Virus record (IMG/VR): IMGVR_UViG_3300025030_002201
Location: 1-30,958 of that record
From: a virus
Length of the DNA stretch: 30,958 bases
Direction: 5' to 3' (one strand)
The notes under the pieces were generated by a model. That model was given only the letters and a program-made list of their open reading frames with translations, ran no database searches and had not been told where the DNA came from. Positions 15,264 through 22,165 of the stretch are shown here, piece by piece; the stretch's first letter is position 1, and every line of letters begins with the position of its first letter. Made by a program: the position numbers and the translations under genes.

Positions 15264-15658
15264 ATAAAACCAGAGTTCGAAGGGTACGCGCTGAAGCTCG
15301 GCGGCGGACCAAAACGCAGGGAGAGACAACCGGCGGTCAACAGGGTGTCAAGTGCCTGGCGGGATGAGCTCCGATTCTCCAGTCGATAAGAAAATGAAGA
15401 AACCTGAAATAGTAATGACGACGTTGATAGAAGTAAGAGCAGAGAAGAACACAGAAGTGAACACAACAGACAAGAATGACGTTTCATGTACAGAGAAGCT
15501 GGTATGACAAAGATCATGAGGAAGGACCTGGGAGGAGAGGGAGCACTGAGGGGAGAACCGCTTCTGTGTTCTTCTCTGCTCTTACTTCTCTCCACTTCTT
15601 CCTTACTCTTTCAGGTTTCTTCCGAAACCTTGAGATATCTAAGAGTTAACCTAAGGAG
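15264..15658. other. 395-base region without a convincing gene
   Basis: This is the only gap over 300 bases in the window. The first 125 bases are GC-rich and in-frame with the preceding zinc-protein gene beyond its TAG. From about 15380 the composition becomes clearly richer in A and T and strongly purine-biased on the + strand. A 62-bp-arm inverted repeat occupies 15396-15622. An 8-bp palindrome, AGATATCT, lies at 15633-15640, and the primase ribosome site AAGGAG at 15653-15658. I see no sigma-70 promoter with both boxes at proper spacing, no U-tract terminator and no tRNA. Position between helicase and primase/polymerase genes makes it a candidate origin or a structured RNA element. Confidence 0.7.
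15396..15622. repeat. Long inverted repeat, 62-base arms, 103-base spacer
   Basis: The left arm is 15396-15457 and the right arm 15561-15622. The inner 29 bases (15429-15457 against 15561-15589) and the outer 14 bases (15396-15409 against 15609-15622) are perfectly complementary. The 19 bases between them match at 13 positions, giving 56 of 62 overall. The left arm is almost all purine and the right arm pyrimidine. Both arms stay in register without gaps, so it could extrude as a cruciform or fold into a long RNA hairpin. No target-site duplication flanks it, which argues against a miniature transposon. Confidence 0.9.
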
Positions 15659-16522
15659 ATGAAGTCCGGGGAAGTTCAGCTGCCCTGCCCGAGGTGCTCT
15701 CATCCCCAGTTCTACTTCAACCTTAGGAAGGGAGTCGGTTACTGTCACAGAGCCAAGTGCGGGTGGTCTCCCAATCGAGTCCAGGTCGAGCAGCTCCTGA
15801 AGGAAAAGGGCCTCCGACTCCAGCTGGACCCAGCCCCTACGCCTCAGGTCGAGAAACGAACAGAGGGGCCGCTAGCCTTCCCTCCTGACGTGGTGCCTCT
15901 ACTGGGATCGGATCTCGTCGCCCACTGCGAAGTGTGTGAGGAGACGGTCCAGCGACTGGAGCGTGATCGTCGCGTTCCCAGAAAGCGTCAGCAGCACTTT
16001 GGGTTCCGGGGCTCCGAGAACCGGATCTACGTGCCGGTGACCGAGAACGGGCAACTAGTGAACTACGTGGGCCGTGTGAAGTGGTGGATCGACTCCGATG
16101 CCCCTCGCTATCAGTACGCACCGGGGGTGACGACGAGTAGCTACCTCTTTACCTGGGATGTCTTCCGAACGCGTGAACAGATGGCCCTGGTAGAAAACAC
16201 CTTCAACGCCCTCTGGCTCCGCCAGTACAACGTGACCACGAACTTCGGTTCCCACCTCAGCGACGTACAGATCGAGAAGATCGCTGAGTCCAGAATACGA
16301 CACGTGTTGATTCTCTGGGACTCAGGCGCCGAGATGAAGGCGGAGAAGGCTGTGAAGGCGCTCCGTCTCCATGGGGTGCGATCGGCATACGTTAGGCTCG
16401 AAGGCCAGCCGGATGGCCACCGAGAAGAGTGTCTCGCTTCGATCATCCAGGGTGGCTTTGAAGCCCTCCCGGGAGATGGAGCGAACCTCGAGTATGTCAG
16501 GAAGTGCGCCTGCGTTCGGTGA
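15659..16522 (+). CDS. DNA primase-like protein, zinc finger plus TOPRIM
   Basis: 287 residues from ATG 15659, with AAGGAG directly upstream. The N-terminal zinc finger has C10, C13, C29 (or H30) and C34, in the CHC2-like layout of DnaG primases. A second Cys pair lies at 90-93. A TOPRIM-like segment follows: ALVENTFNALWL (176-187) carries the catalytic Glu179, and RHVLILWDSGAEMKAEKAVKAL (starting near 214) is the second strand with D221. The canonical DxD at this point is DSG here, so one metal ligand is missing or moved. It would make RNA primers with the DnaB-like helicase. It is shorter than DnaG (about 580) and has no helicase-binding domain. Confidence 0.82.
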   Translation: MKSGEVQLPCPRCSHPQFYFNLRKGVGYCHRAKCGWSPNRVQVEQLLKEKGLRLQLDPAPTPQVEKRTEGPLAFPPDVVPLLGSDLVAHCEVCEETVQRLERDRRVPRKRQQHFGFRGSENRIYVPVTENGQLVNYVGRVKWWIDSDAPRYQYAPGVTTSSYLFTWDVFRTREQMALVENTFNALWLRQYNVTTNFGSHLSDVQIEKIAESRIRHVLILWDSGAEMKAEKAVKALRLHGVRSAYVRLEGQPDGHREECLASIIQGGFEALPGDGANLEYVRKCACVR

Positions 16523-19100
16523 GCGACATCAGTCCTGCGATCCCCGTCTCAGGGGCAACCCACTGTGTGGCCTCGGTCAGCTCGAGGGCAGCTACCGTCC
16601 TCTCCGCATCCAGATCCCAGGAGCGTCTGCCGAGGAGGTGGTCGCTGGGAGGATCAAGCAGGACGGCTTTGAGCCTCGCTTCGGGATCTTCATCATCGGT
16701 GAAGCGCCTGGGCGTCAAGAGGACCTCGCAGGAATCCCGTTTGTGGGTGATTCAGGTCAGCTGCTGCGGGACATCCTGGAGAAATCCGGCATACCCTTAC
16801 TCGAGACCTTCGTCACGAATATTGTGCGCTGTAAACCCCCCAAAAACAGGGATCCAGGGGCAAACGAGATCAAGGCGTGCCTGACGCACCTGTACTTTGA
16901 GTTCAGAAAGTTCAGCCCTCGGGTCGTGATCTGCTGTGGGCGCATTGCGCTCAAGGCGTTCGGTCTCGATCGGGAGGGGGGCATCACTCATGTCCGTGGC
17001 AAGGTGTACGAGCGCAAGCTCCCCATGTGGGAGGACGGACCGACCTTCAAGGTTATCCCGACCTTCCACCCGGCCTACATCGCGTACAAGGGAGGCGACC
17101 CGAAGCTCAAGGCCCGGGTCACTCAGGACTTCATCCTGGCGCGTCAGGTGTACGAGGGGACCGCGACCTCCGAGCCGGTCTACCAGATCCAGTACAAGCT
17201 CTGTGAGACGGTGCAAGACGTCTCGGCAGCTGCGGGCGAGATCTTAGCCGCCGGTCAAGTCGCGGTTGACACGGAGTCCCCCGATGTCCAGTTCCGCAGC
17301 GTCCCGATGATCACGACGCAGCTCTCGACTGGGAAGAATCAGAACTGGGTGATCCCGTTCTGGCGCCACGACCCTGACGTCAAGTATGGCCAGTGGAAGC
17401 TGCGGGCGCAGTGGGGCGAGGCGGAGCGGGGTGAAGTGTCCACGATTCTCCGTGAACTGTTCACCCACCCCGACCTCACTGTCTTCGCCCACAACGCCAA
17501 GTACGACCTCAACGTGCTCCGTGCCTGGTGTGGGGTCGAGATCGCGGGTCCCGTCCACGACAGCTGCTGCCTGCACCACCTCTTGCACGAGCTTCCACCC
17601 CACGGCCTCGACTACCTGGCGGACATCGAGTTTCAGTATGGCGACTGGGAGGCCCGGGTCCGCAACATCGTCGGCCACGGTCGGAAGCGGAAGAGCTACG
17701 ACAACATCCCTGACGATGTGCTCCATCCGTATGGCGCCACCGATGCCGAAGCCTGCTTCCGTCTGGGCCAGCTCTACCTCAGCCAGGTCCACGAGAAGCC
17801 GCACCTCCGTCGCCTGTACGAGTCCGAGACCTACGCCGCCACCGAGATCTTCCAGGAGAGCGAGTGGAGCGGCGTGCGGATCTCGAAGCCCGATCTCGAC
17901 AAGCTCGCCACCTACTACACCCGGGAGCTCGAGCGCCTGATCGCAGAGTGCCGGGAGATCGTGGGCGATGCGGAGTTCAATCCTGGCAGCCACGACCAGC
18001 TGAAGGACTTCCTGATCAAGGTCGGCTTCGCCCAGAAGATCGCCGCCCCCGCATCGACCAAGGGCTACTCCACCGCCGCTGACGTGATCGCGAAGATCGA
18101 TCACTCGCTCTGTCCGCTGATCCTCAAGTACCGCACCTACCAGAAGATGAAGAGCACGTACGTCGAGAACCTGATGAAGGACATCCAGCTCGACGGGCGG
18201 GTGCGCTACAGCATGCGGATCCACGGCACGACGAGTGGTCGACAGGCGTGCACGATCTATCACCAGATTCCCAGGACGGATGAGGACCTGGAGGAGGAGG
18301 CCGGAGCTGACCTCCGGGACTTGTTCATCGAGGAGGACGGGTACTCGATCATCTACGGCGACTTCAAGCAGGTGGAATTCTTCCTGTTGGCCTACGAGAG
18401 CCAGGAGAAGGCGCTGATCGCTGCGCTCGAGGGCGGTCAGAACATGCACAAGATCTCGGCCGCCGCGGTGCTGAACATCCCGGTTGAGGAATGCGACGAC
18501 TTCAACCGCAGCTCAGTAGGGAAGCCCTTCAACTTCGGGGTCGCGTACGGGTCGATGGGTGGACAGATCGCCCAGTGCAAGTTCAAGAATCCGAGGACCG
18601 GGCTGATCGAGCTGGTGGGGCAGGAGCGGGCGAAGCTCTTTGTGGAGAACTTCCACAAGCGCTTCCCGAGGATCCGCCAGTTCCAGGCTGAGCTCCTGGA
18701 CACGGCGCTCGTGAACGGGTGCATCGTGCGGAGCCGGTTCGGGCGGGAACGACGCCTCCCCGAGCTCATCAGCAGCGACCCCATCAAGCGGAGCCATGCC
18801 GAGCGGGAAGCGATCAACTTCAAGATCCAGTCTCCGGCGGCCTCACTCACTACCAGGACCATGATCGAGATTCGTAAGTGGCTGAAACATTACGATGTTG
18901 GGTATGACAAGGTGCGACTTCTGTTCCCAGTGCACGACGCTCTTCTCTATGGCGTCAGGGACGATTTAGTAGAATGGTTTAGGGAGTGCTTCCATAGGTG
19001 CGCTCAACGCACCATCCCTGAGTACAACAAAAACTTCCTGATGGACGTTGGTGTCGGCCGCTCGTGGGCGGAAGCGGAGAAAAACTCAAAAAAAAAATGA
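16494..19100 (+). CDS. Uracil-DNA glycosylase / 3'-5' exonuclease / family A DNA polymerase fusion
   Basis: 868 residues from ATG 16494; further upstream the frame lies inside the primase gene. Residues 1-220 match family 4 uracil-DNA glycosylase: GEAPG (69-73) with ED at 76-77, PFVGDSG (82-88), RCKPPKNR (112-119), HPA (192-194), and four Cys (C15, C25, C113, C129) fitting its iron-sulfur cluster, though the C15/C25 spacing is wider than the usual CxxC. Residues 255-435 are a DnaQ-like exonuclease: DTE (259-261), HNAKYD (333-338), YGATD (413-417). Residues 440-868 are family A polymerase: motif A DFKQVEF (623-629), motif B from R672 through K677 to Y685, motif C HDA (814-816), where HDE is usual. 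It copies phage DNA and may scan for uracil. A run of ten A ends the gene. Confidence 0.93.
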   Translation: MSGSAPAFGERHQSCDPRLRGNPLCGLGQLEGSYRPLRIQIPGASAEEVVAGRIKQDGFEPRFGIFIIGEAPGRQEDLAGIPFVGDSGQLLRDILEKSGIPLLETFVTNIVRCKPPKNRDPGANEIKACLTHLYFEFRKFSPRVVICCGRIALKAFGLDREGGITHVRGKVYERKLPMWEDGPTFKVIPTFHPAYIAYKGGDPKLKARVTQDFILARQVYEGTATSEPVYQIQYKLCETVQDVSAAAGEILAAGQVAVDTESPDVQFRSVPMITTQLSTGKNQNWVIPFWRHDPDVKYGQWKLRAQWGEAERGEVSTILRELFTHPDLTVFAHNAKYDLNVLRAWCGVEIAGPVHDSCCLHHLLHELPPHGLDYLADIEFQYGDWEARVRNIVGHGRKRKSYDNIPDDVLHPYGATDAEACFRLGQLYLSQVHEKPHLRRLYESETYAATEIFQESEWSGVRISKPDLDKLATYYTRELERLIAECREIVGDAEFNPGSHDQLKDFLIKVGFAQKIAAPASTKGYSTAADVIAKIDHSLCPLILKYRTYQKMKSTYVENLMKDIQLDGRVRYSMRIHGTTSGRQACTIYHQIPRTDEDLEEEAGADLRDLFIEEDGYSIIYGDFKQVEFFLLAYESQEKALIAALEGGQNMHKISAAAVLNIPVEECDDFNRSSVGKPFNFGVAYGSMGGQIAQCKFKNPRTGLIELVGQERAKLFVENFHKRFPRIRQFQAELLDTALVNGCIVRSRFGRERRLPELISSDPIKRSHAEREAINFKIQSPAASLTTRTMIEIRKWLKHYDVGYDKVRLLFPVHDALLYGVRDDLVEWFRECFHRCAQRTIPEYNKNFLMDVGVGRSWAEAEKNSKKK
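19088..19097. repeat. A10 homopolymer at gene junction
   Basis: Ten consecutive A residues cover the last codons of the polymerase gene and the first base of an ATGA. The DUF1353-like frame is open through the tract in another frame, so slippage by RNA polymerase or ribosome here could join the two products. Confidence 0.95.
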
Positions 19101-19116
19101 AGAACTCAAGGAAGAA

Positions 19117-19467
19117 GTGAAACTGTTCCCCACGTGGGAGGAGTGGAAGGTTGCGACGAAGGCTGGCTTCCAGTCGAACGGCGCCACGATCGCTCCCGAT
19201 AGCATCTACCTGGTCAGGATCGCAAACGGCGACAACAGGTACCCCCCACTACCAGCCGATCTCCATGACTATCGCTACTGGGTCGGTGGCGACGAGGAAG
19301 ATCGTAGACTCGCCGACCACGAGTTCTTCGAGTTCATGCTGGACATCATCGAAGAGCGTATGTGGTGGGTGCTTCATCCGTTCGCGAGGCGGCGTGCCCT
19401 CAAGTACTACGAGGCCGTTCGTCTCTTGGGCTACAGGTACTTCAACTACAAAGGAGAGAAAGAGTGA
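19117..19467 (+). CDS. DUF1353-like protein
   Basis: 116 residues from GTG 19117, with AAGGA at 19108-19112; no ATG exists in this frame nearby. The order of segments resembles DUF1353 proteins: SNGATIAPDS (about 23-32), LHDYRYWVGG (about 51-60), RRLADHEFFEFML (about 66-78) and a C-terminal helix with KYYEAVRLLGYRYF (about 98-111). The function of DUF1353 is unknown. The His-Asp and Asp-His pairs may bind metal. It sits 16 bases after the polymerase and overlaps the next gene as GTGA. The frame continues upstream across the A10 tract, so a fused form is conceivable. Confidence 0.72.
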   Translation: MKLFPTWEEWKVATKAGFQSNGATIAPDSIYLVRIANGDNRYPPLPADLHDYRYWVGGDEEDRRLADHEFFEFMLDIIEERMWWVLHPFARRRALKYYEAVRLLGYRYFNYKGEKE

Positions 19468-19928
19468 TCGAGGAAATGAACATCGAGCAGACGGTCGAGC
19501 TGAGTAGTGGTACGGAGGCTGTGGAGATGATCAATCTTCCGCCGTACTTCTTCCATGTTGATCCAACTGCTCTCGACGCCGATCTATGCGCGATCGGCAA
19601 GCTGATGCTTTATTACGCGGACATCGAGACCCGCCTCGGGGCTGAGGTCGCGAGCCGTGAGGCCAGGCTCAAGGAGATTGAAGGCGAACTTGATCTGTCC
19701 ATTCGCGCCAATGGTGCAGTTACAGGTGATCGTCTGACGGAGAACAGGATCTCCTCCATGATCATCACCCACCCTGACCGCAAGGCAGCTCACTCCGTTT
19801 TGGTGAGTTCAGGGAGAAACCATAATCTGATGAAGTGGGCGATGCGGATCCTGCAAGGCAAGAGAGACATCCTGATCGCCCTGACCTACCGTGAAAAAGA
19901 GCTGATCAAGTCAGAACGATTCACTTAA
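19464..19928 (+). CDS. Hypothetical helical protein upstream of SSB (154 aa)
   Basis: GTG 19464 overlaps the previous stop (GTGA) and has AAGGAG (19451-19456) 7 bases before it. ATG 19476 with GAGGAA is an alternative. The product is mostly helical and charged, with a probable amphipathic or coiled-coil region near residues 52-80 (an LYYADIETRLGAEVASREARLKEIE-like stretch) followed by segments rich in Arg and Ser. No domain is recognised. Proteins of this size are common next to SSB and RecA genes in phages, so a recombination or replication mediator is a possible role, without motif support. Confidence 0.72.
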   Translation: MIEEMNIEQTVELSSGTEAVEMINLPPYFFHVDPTALDADLCAIGKLMLYYADIETRLGAEVASREARLKEIEGELDLSIRANGAVTGDRLTENRISSMIITHPDRKAAHSVLVSSGRNHNLMKWAMRILQGKRDILIALTYREKELIKSERFT

Positions 19929-19939
19929 GAGGAAAACAG

Positions 19940-20758
19940 TTGATCAACGGATACAAGCGGGACCCTGATGCCATTCAGCGCGACGCGAACCAGAAGAACA
20001 CGAAGTTCCATTCGTTCCAGTCGGGGCGCACGGTGATCCGGGTTCTGCCCCCGTGGTCGGAGCGGGGGGTGTGGTTCAAGCCGATCCTTGAGTACGTGAT
20101 CAAGATGGGGGACGAGTTCAAGTTCATGATCTCTCCCAAGGACTCCGGTGGACGGGATCCACTACTCGAGTTCGCAGAGCAGCTTATCTCTAGTGGGGAT
20201 GAGAAGCTCGTTCAGCGCGGCAAGGATATTCGGCCTCGCCGCAGGTACCTGGTGAATGCCCTCGTGATCGCCGATGGAAAGGGCGTGACGATGAGGGACG
20301 GGCCGAAGGTCGTCAATCTCCCGGTGAGGGTGAAGGATGATCTGATCAACCTGGATACGGATGTTCAAAGCGGATATGGTGACATCACCAACCTCGAGCG
20401 CGGGTTCAACGTCAGCGTCGAGCGTCAAGGGGATGGTCTCAATACTCGCTACTCGGTCCGGGCGCACCGAGAGCCCTCGAGCATCCTGACCACTGCACGG
20501 GAGCAGGGCTACGATCCGGATGCGTGGTCCTTGCACGACCTGGATGCGCTGACCAAGCCGACCTCGGAGCATGAGCTCTCGGATGTGGTTCAGCGTCTGA
20601 AGGCGATCCAGCTGCATCTCGAGGCCCAGCCTGTGGAGACCCGAGCGTTCGAGTCGCCCCGTGAGCCGACTGTGAGCTTAGCGCGGCCACCGGAGGTCGG
20701 ACCTCCAACGGGTCTCGACGATCTGGTGGGTCCTCCACCGGGGTTCGAGAAGCCGTAG
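19940..20758 (+). CDS. gp32-like single-stranded DNA-binding protein
   Basis: 272 residues from TTG 19940, with GAGGAAAA upstream. Residues 20-60 (an SFQSGRTVIRVLPPW core, then FKPILEYVIKMGDEFKFM) match the start of the OB-fold of phage gp32-like SSBs, where a tight strand pair and Arg-Ile-Leu-Pro-Pro is conserved. The usual zinc Cys residues after this part are absent; SPKDSGGRDPL replaces them. The C-terminal 60 residues are Pro-rich and end in PPPGFEKP, probably a flexible tail for partners. It would coat ssDNA at the fork and during RecA filament exchange. The next gene starts one base before its stop ends (TAGTG). Confidence 0.7.
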   Translation: MINGYKRDPDAIQRDANQKNTKFHSFQSGRTVIRVLPPWSERGVWFKPILEYVIKMGDEFKFMISPKDSGGRDPLLEFAEQLISSGDEKLVQRGKDIRPRRRYLVNALVIADGKGVTMRDGPKVVNLPVRVKDDLINLDTDVQSGYGDITNLERGFNVSVERQGDGLNTRYSVRAHREPSSILTTAREQGYDPDAWSLHDLDALTKPTSEHELSDVVQRLKAIQLHLEAQPVETRAFESPREPTVSLARPPEVGPPTGLDDLVGPPPGFEKP

Positions 20759-21015
20759 TGCGGAAGGTTCTGTTCAGCGAGCAACAGCGTCAGCGCATGA
20801 AGCGGATGTACGAGGTTGAAGGCGCCGCGCTCGCAACGATCGCGATGAACTTTGGCGTGAGCACCCCGCTTATCTCCTCCCATCTACGAGAGCTGGGCGT
20901 CGCGATCAAGGGTCGGGGGAGGCCCAAGAAGAAAAGTATGGTGAAGACGCTGGACTGTGACCCAGTGCCCACCCCCGAGCCCAAAGTCGAAGTGGTTCAG
21001 ATCTTCGACTTCTAA
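20758..21015 (+). CDS. HTH DNA-binding protein with basic AT-hook-like tail
   Basis: 85 residues from GTG 20758, overlapping the SSB stop by one base. Residues about 21-47 form a helix-turn-helix (LATIAMNFGVSTPLISSHLRELG), as in resolvase- or Sigma-like HTH families. It is followed by GRGRPKKK (about 52-59), a typical AT-hook core that contacts the minor groove. The last 20 residues are acidic and Pro-rich. It is probably a small transcriptional regulator. The hairpin and recA gene immediately downstream are candidate targets, but no operator repeat for it is evident. Confidence 0.72.
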   Translation: MRKVLFSEQQRQRMKRMYEVEGAALATIAMNFGVSTPLISSHLRELGVAIKGRGRPKKKSMVKTLDCDPVPTPEPKVEVVQIFDF

Positions 21016-21021
21016 GAACGG

Positions 21022-21076
21022 CGTAGAGAGCCCCAACCTCCTTCTGCATGTGTGTCGTCTCCTGGGGCTCTCTACG
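21022..21076 (+). promoter_or_regulatory. Hairpin with anti-Shine-Dalgarno loop upstream of recA
   Basis: Perfect 14-bp stem: CGTAGAGAGCCCCA (21022-21035) pairs with TGGGGCTCTCTACG (21063-21076), with 27 bases of loop. The loop starts ACCTCCTT (21036-21043), equal to the 16S anti-Shine-Dalgarno core. Its first six bases are complementary to GGAGGT (21085-21090), the ribosome site of recA. A pseudoknot-like pairing could block translation. There is no following U-run, so a simple rho-independent terminator is less likely. Confidence 0.7.
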
Positions 21077-21094
21077 TCACCTCTGGAGGTATTC

Positions 21095-22165
21095 GTGTCT
21101 TCATGGCGGGAGCAGTTTCGCGACGTCATGTCAGCTGGGAAGAAGCCCACGGCTGACTTCACGATGTACTCTGCCACCGATCTCACGGTGGGTAGTTACA
21201 TCCCGTACGGTGTACCGTGTGGGATCCCTCAGCTCGATCTGGCGCTCGGTCGACCAGGCTGGCCGGCTGGTCGCATGGGTGAGATCTCTGGCTTCGAACA
21301 CACGGGCAAGACAAGTCTTGTACTCGCCGCAGCCGGAGCCATGCAGCGCGCCGGTGGTCACGTAGTTTGGGTCGACGCGGAGCGTGCCTTTTCTCCGGAA
21401 TGGGCCGCGGTGAACGGTGCCGACCCGAATGCCATCGACTTGGCAGAGGCAGATACGATCGAAGGTATCTTCGCCTGTATCGAGAAGACCCTTGAGTCGT
21501 ACGCGAAACTCGACGAGGGGCGGCCACCTCTCCTGATCGGAGTCGACTCGGTCACGTCTGTGCCTTCCACGGAGATGTTCGAAAAAGCGTTTGGGGAGGT
21601 ACAGCGTATCGGCACCGATGCGAGGGCGATCCGCGTGGGCATGCGGAAGATCAACTCCAAGATCGCTGCGAGCAAGGCCGTGGTCTTGTTCATCAACCAC
21701 TCCGTCGCGAATCCGGCCTCTCCCTTCAACCCTTCCGTATCGGCTGGTGGCCACGCCCTCAAGTTCAACGCTGCACTCCGCATCCAGCTCGCGCGCCACA
21801 AGAACGTCCAGGAAGAGCAGGACGACGTGAAGGTGTATAGGGGGATGGAGGTGGGCATCACTGTCGAGAAAAATCGTATTGGGAAGACCAGCACGAGGAA
21901 GTTTTCTTGCTTCCTGCTCGAGAACGGCTTTGATCTTCACGAGAACCTGTTCGACGCGTTCCAGCGCATCGACGTCCTCGAGAAGGTCAACAACCGCACG
22001 TACCTGTTCAAGCCCACCGGCACGAAGCTGAGCCGTGGGGAGTGGAAAACGTTCCTGGACGAGCAGTCGAAGGGTGTGCACGAGTCATACCGCTGGTTCC
22101 TTCAGCGCGCAGCAGAGCTTGGGGAGATCGTAAACTATGGCGGGGAAGTTCATCGTTCTCAGTGA
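21095..22165 (+). CDS. recA: RecA family recombinase
   Basis: 356 residues from GTG 21095, with GGAGGT 4 bases upstream. ATG 21128 is a weaker alternative. Walker A is GFEHTGKT (66-73), the WVDAERAFSPEWA segment (92-104) contains the RecA catalytic Glu (E96), and Walker B is LLIGVDSV (146-153), followed by the VLFINHSV strand and a Gly-rich loop (SAGGHALKF) equivalent to loop L2. The DAE pattern places it nearer bacterial RecA than phage UvsX or Sak4. It forms ATP-dependent filaments on ssDNA for strand exchange and recombination-dependent replication, with SSB upstream and SbcCD downstream. Expression may be controlled by the hairpin in front. The stop lies within the SbcD gene. Confidence 0.93.
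   Translation: MSSWREQFRDVMSAGKKPTADFTMYSATDLTVGSYIPYGVPCGIPQLDLALGRPGWPAGRMGEISGFEHTGKTSLVLAAAGAMQRAGGHVVWVDAERAFSPEWAAVNGADPNAIDLAEADTIEGIFACIEKTLESYAKLDEGRPPLLIGVDSVTSVPSTEMFEKAFGEVQRIGTDARAIRVGMRKINSKIAASKAVVLFINHSVANPASPFNPSVSAGGHALKFNAALRIQLARHKNVQEEQDDVKVYRGMEVGITVEKNRIGKTSTRKFSCFLLENGFDLHENLFDAFQRIDVLEKVNNRTYLFKPTGTKLSRGEWKTFLDEQSKGVHESYRWFLQRAAELGEIVNYGGEVHRSQ

Noticed and set aside
14258-15595. Long open frame on the - strand (445 codons)
   Set aside because: It runs antisense to the AAA+ gene, the small zinc gene and the inverted repeat, has no family motif, and such frames arise in GC-rich coding DNA.
15396-15622. Miniature transposon explanation for the inverted repeat
   Set aside because: The sequences outside the two arms show no target-site duplication, and no second copy was noticed in the window.
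15486-15662. 58-codon frame through the right arm of the inverted repeat, ending in ATGA with the primase start
   Set aside because: It has no ribosome site, its Leu/Ser-rich middle is dictated by the pyrimidine-rich repeat arm, and its ATGA may be accidental. It deserves a conservation check.
17244-18449. 401-codon - strand frame
   Set aside because: It is a shadow of the polymerase gene, whose motifs are unambiguous in the + frame; the reverse product is a Val/Leu/Glu-rich string without a domain.
21131-22081. 316-codon - strand frame
   Set aside because: It is fully antisense to recA with no recognised motif.
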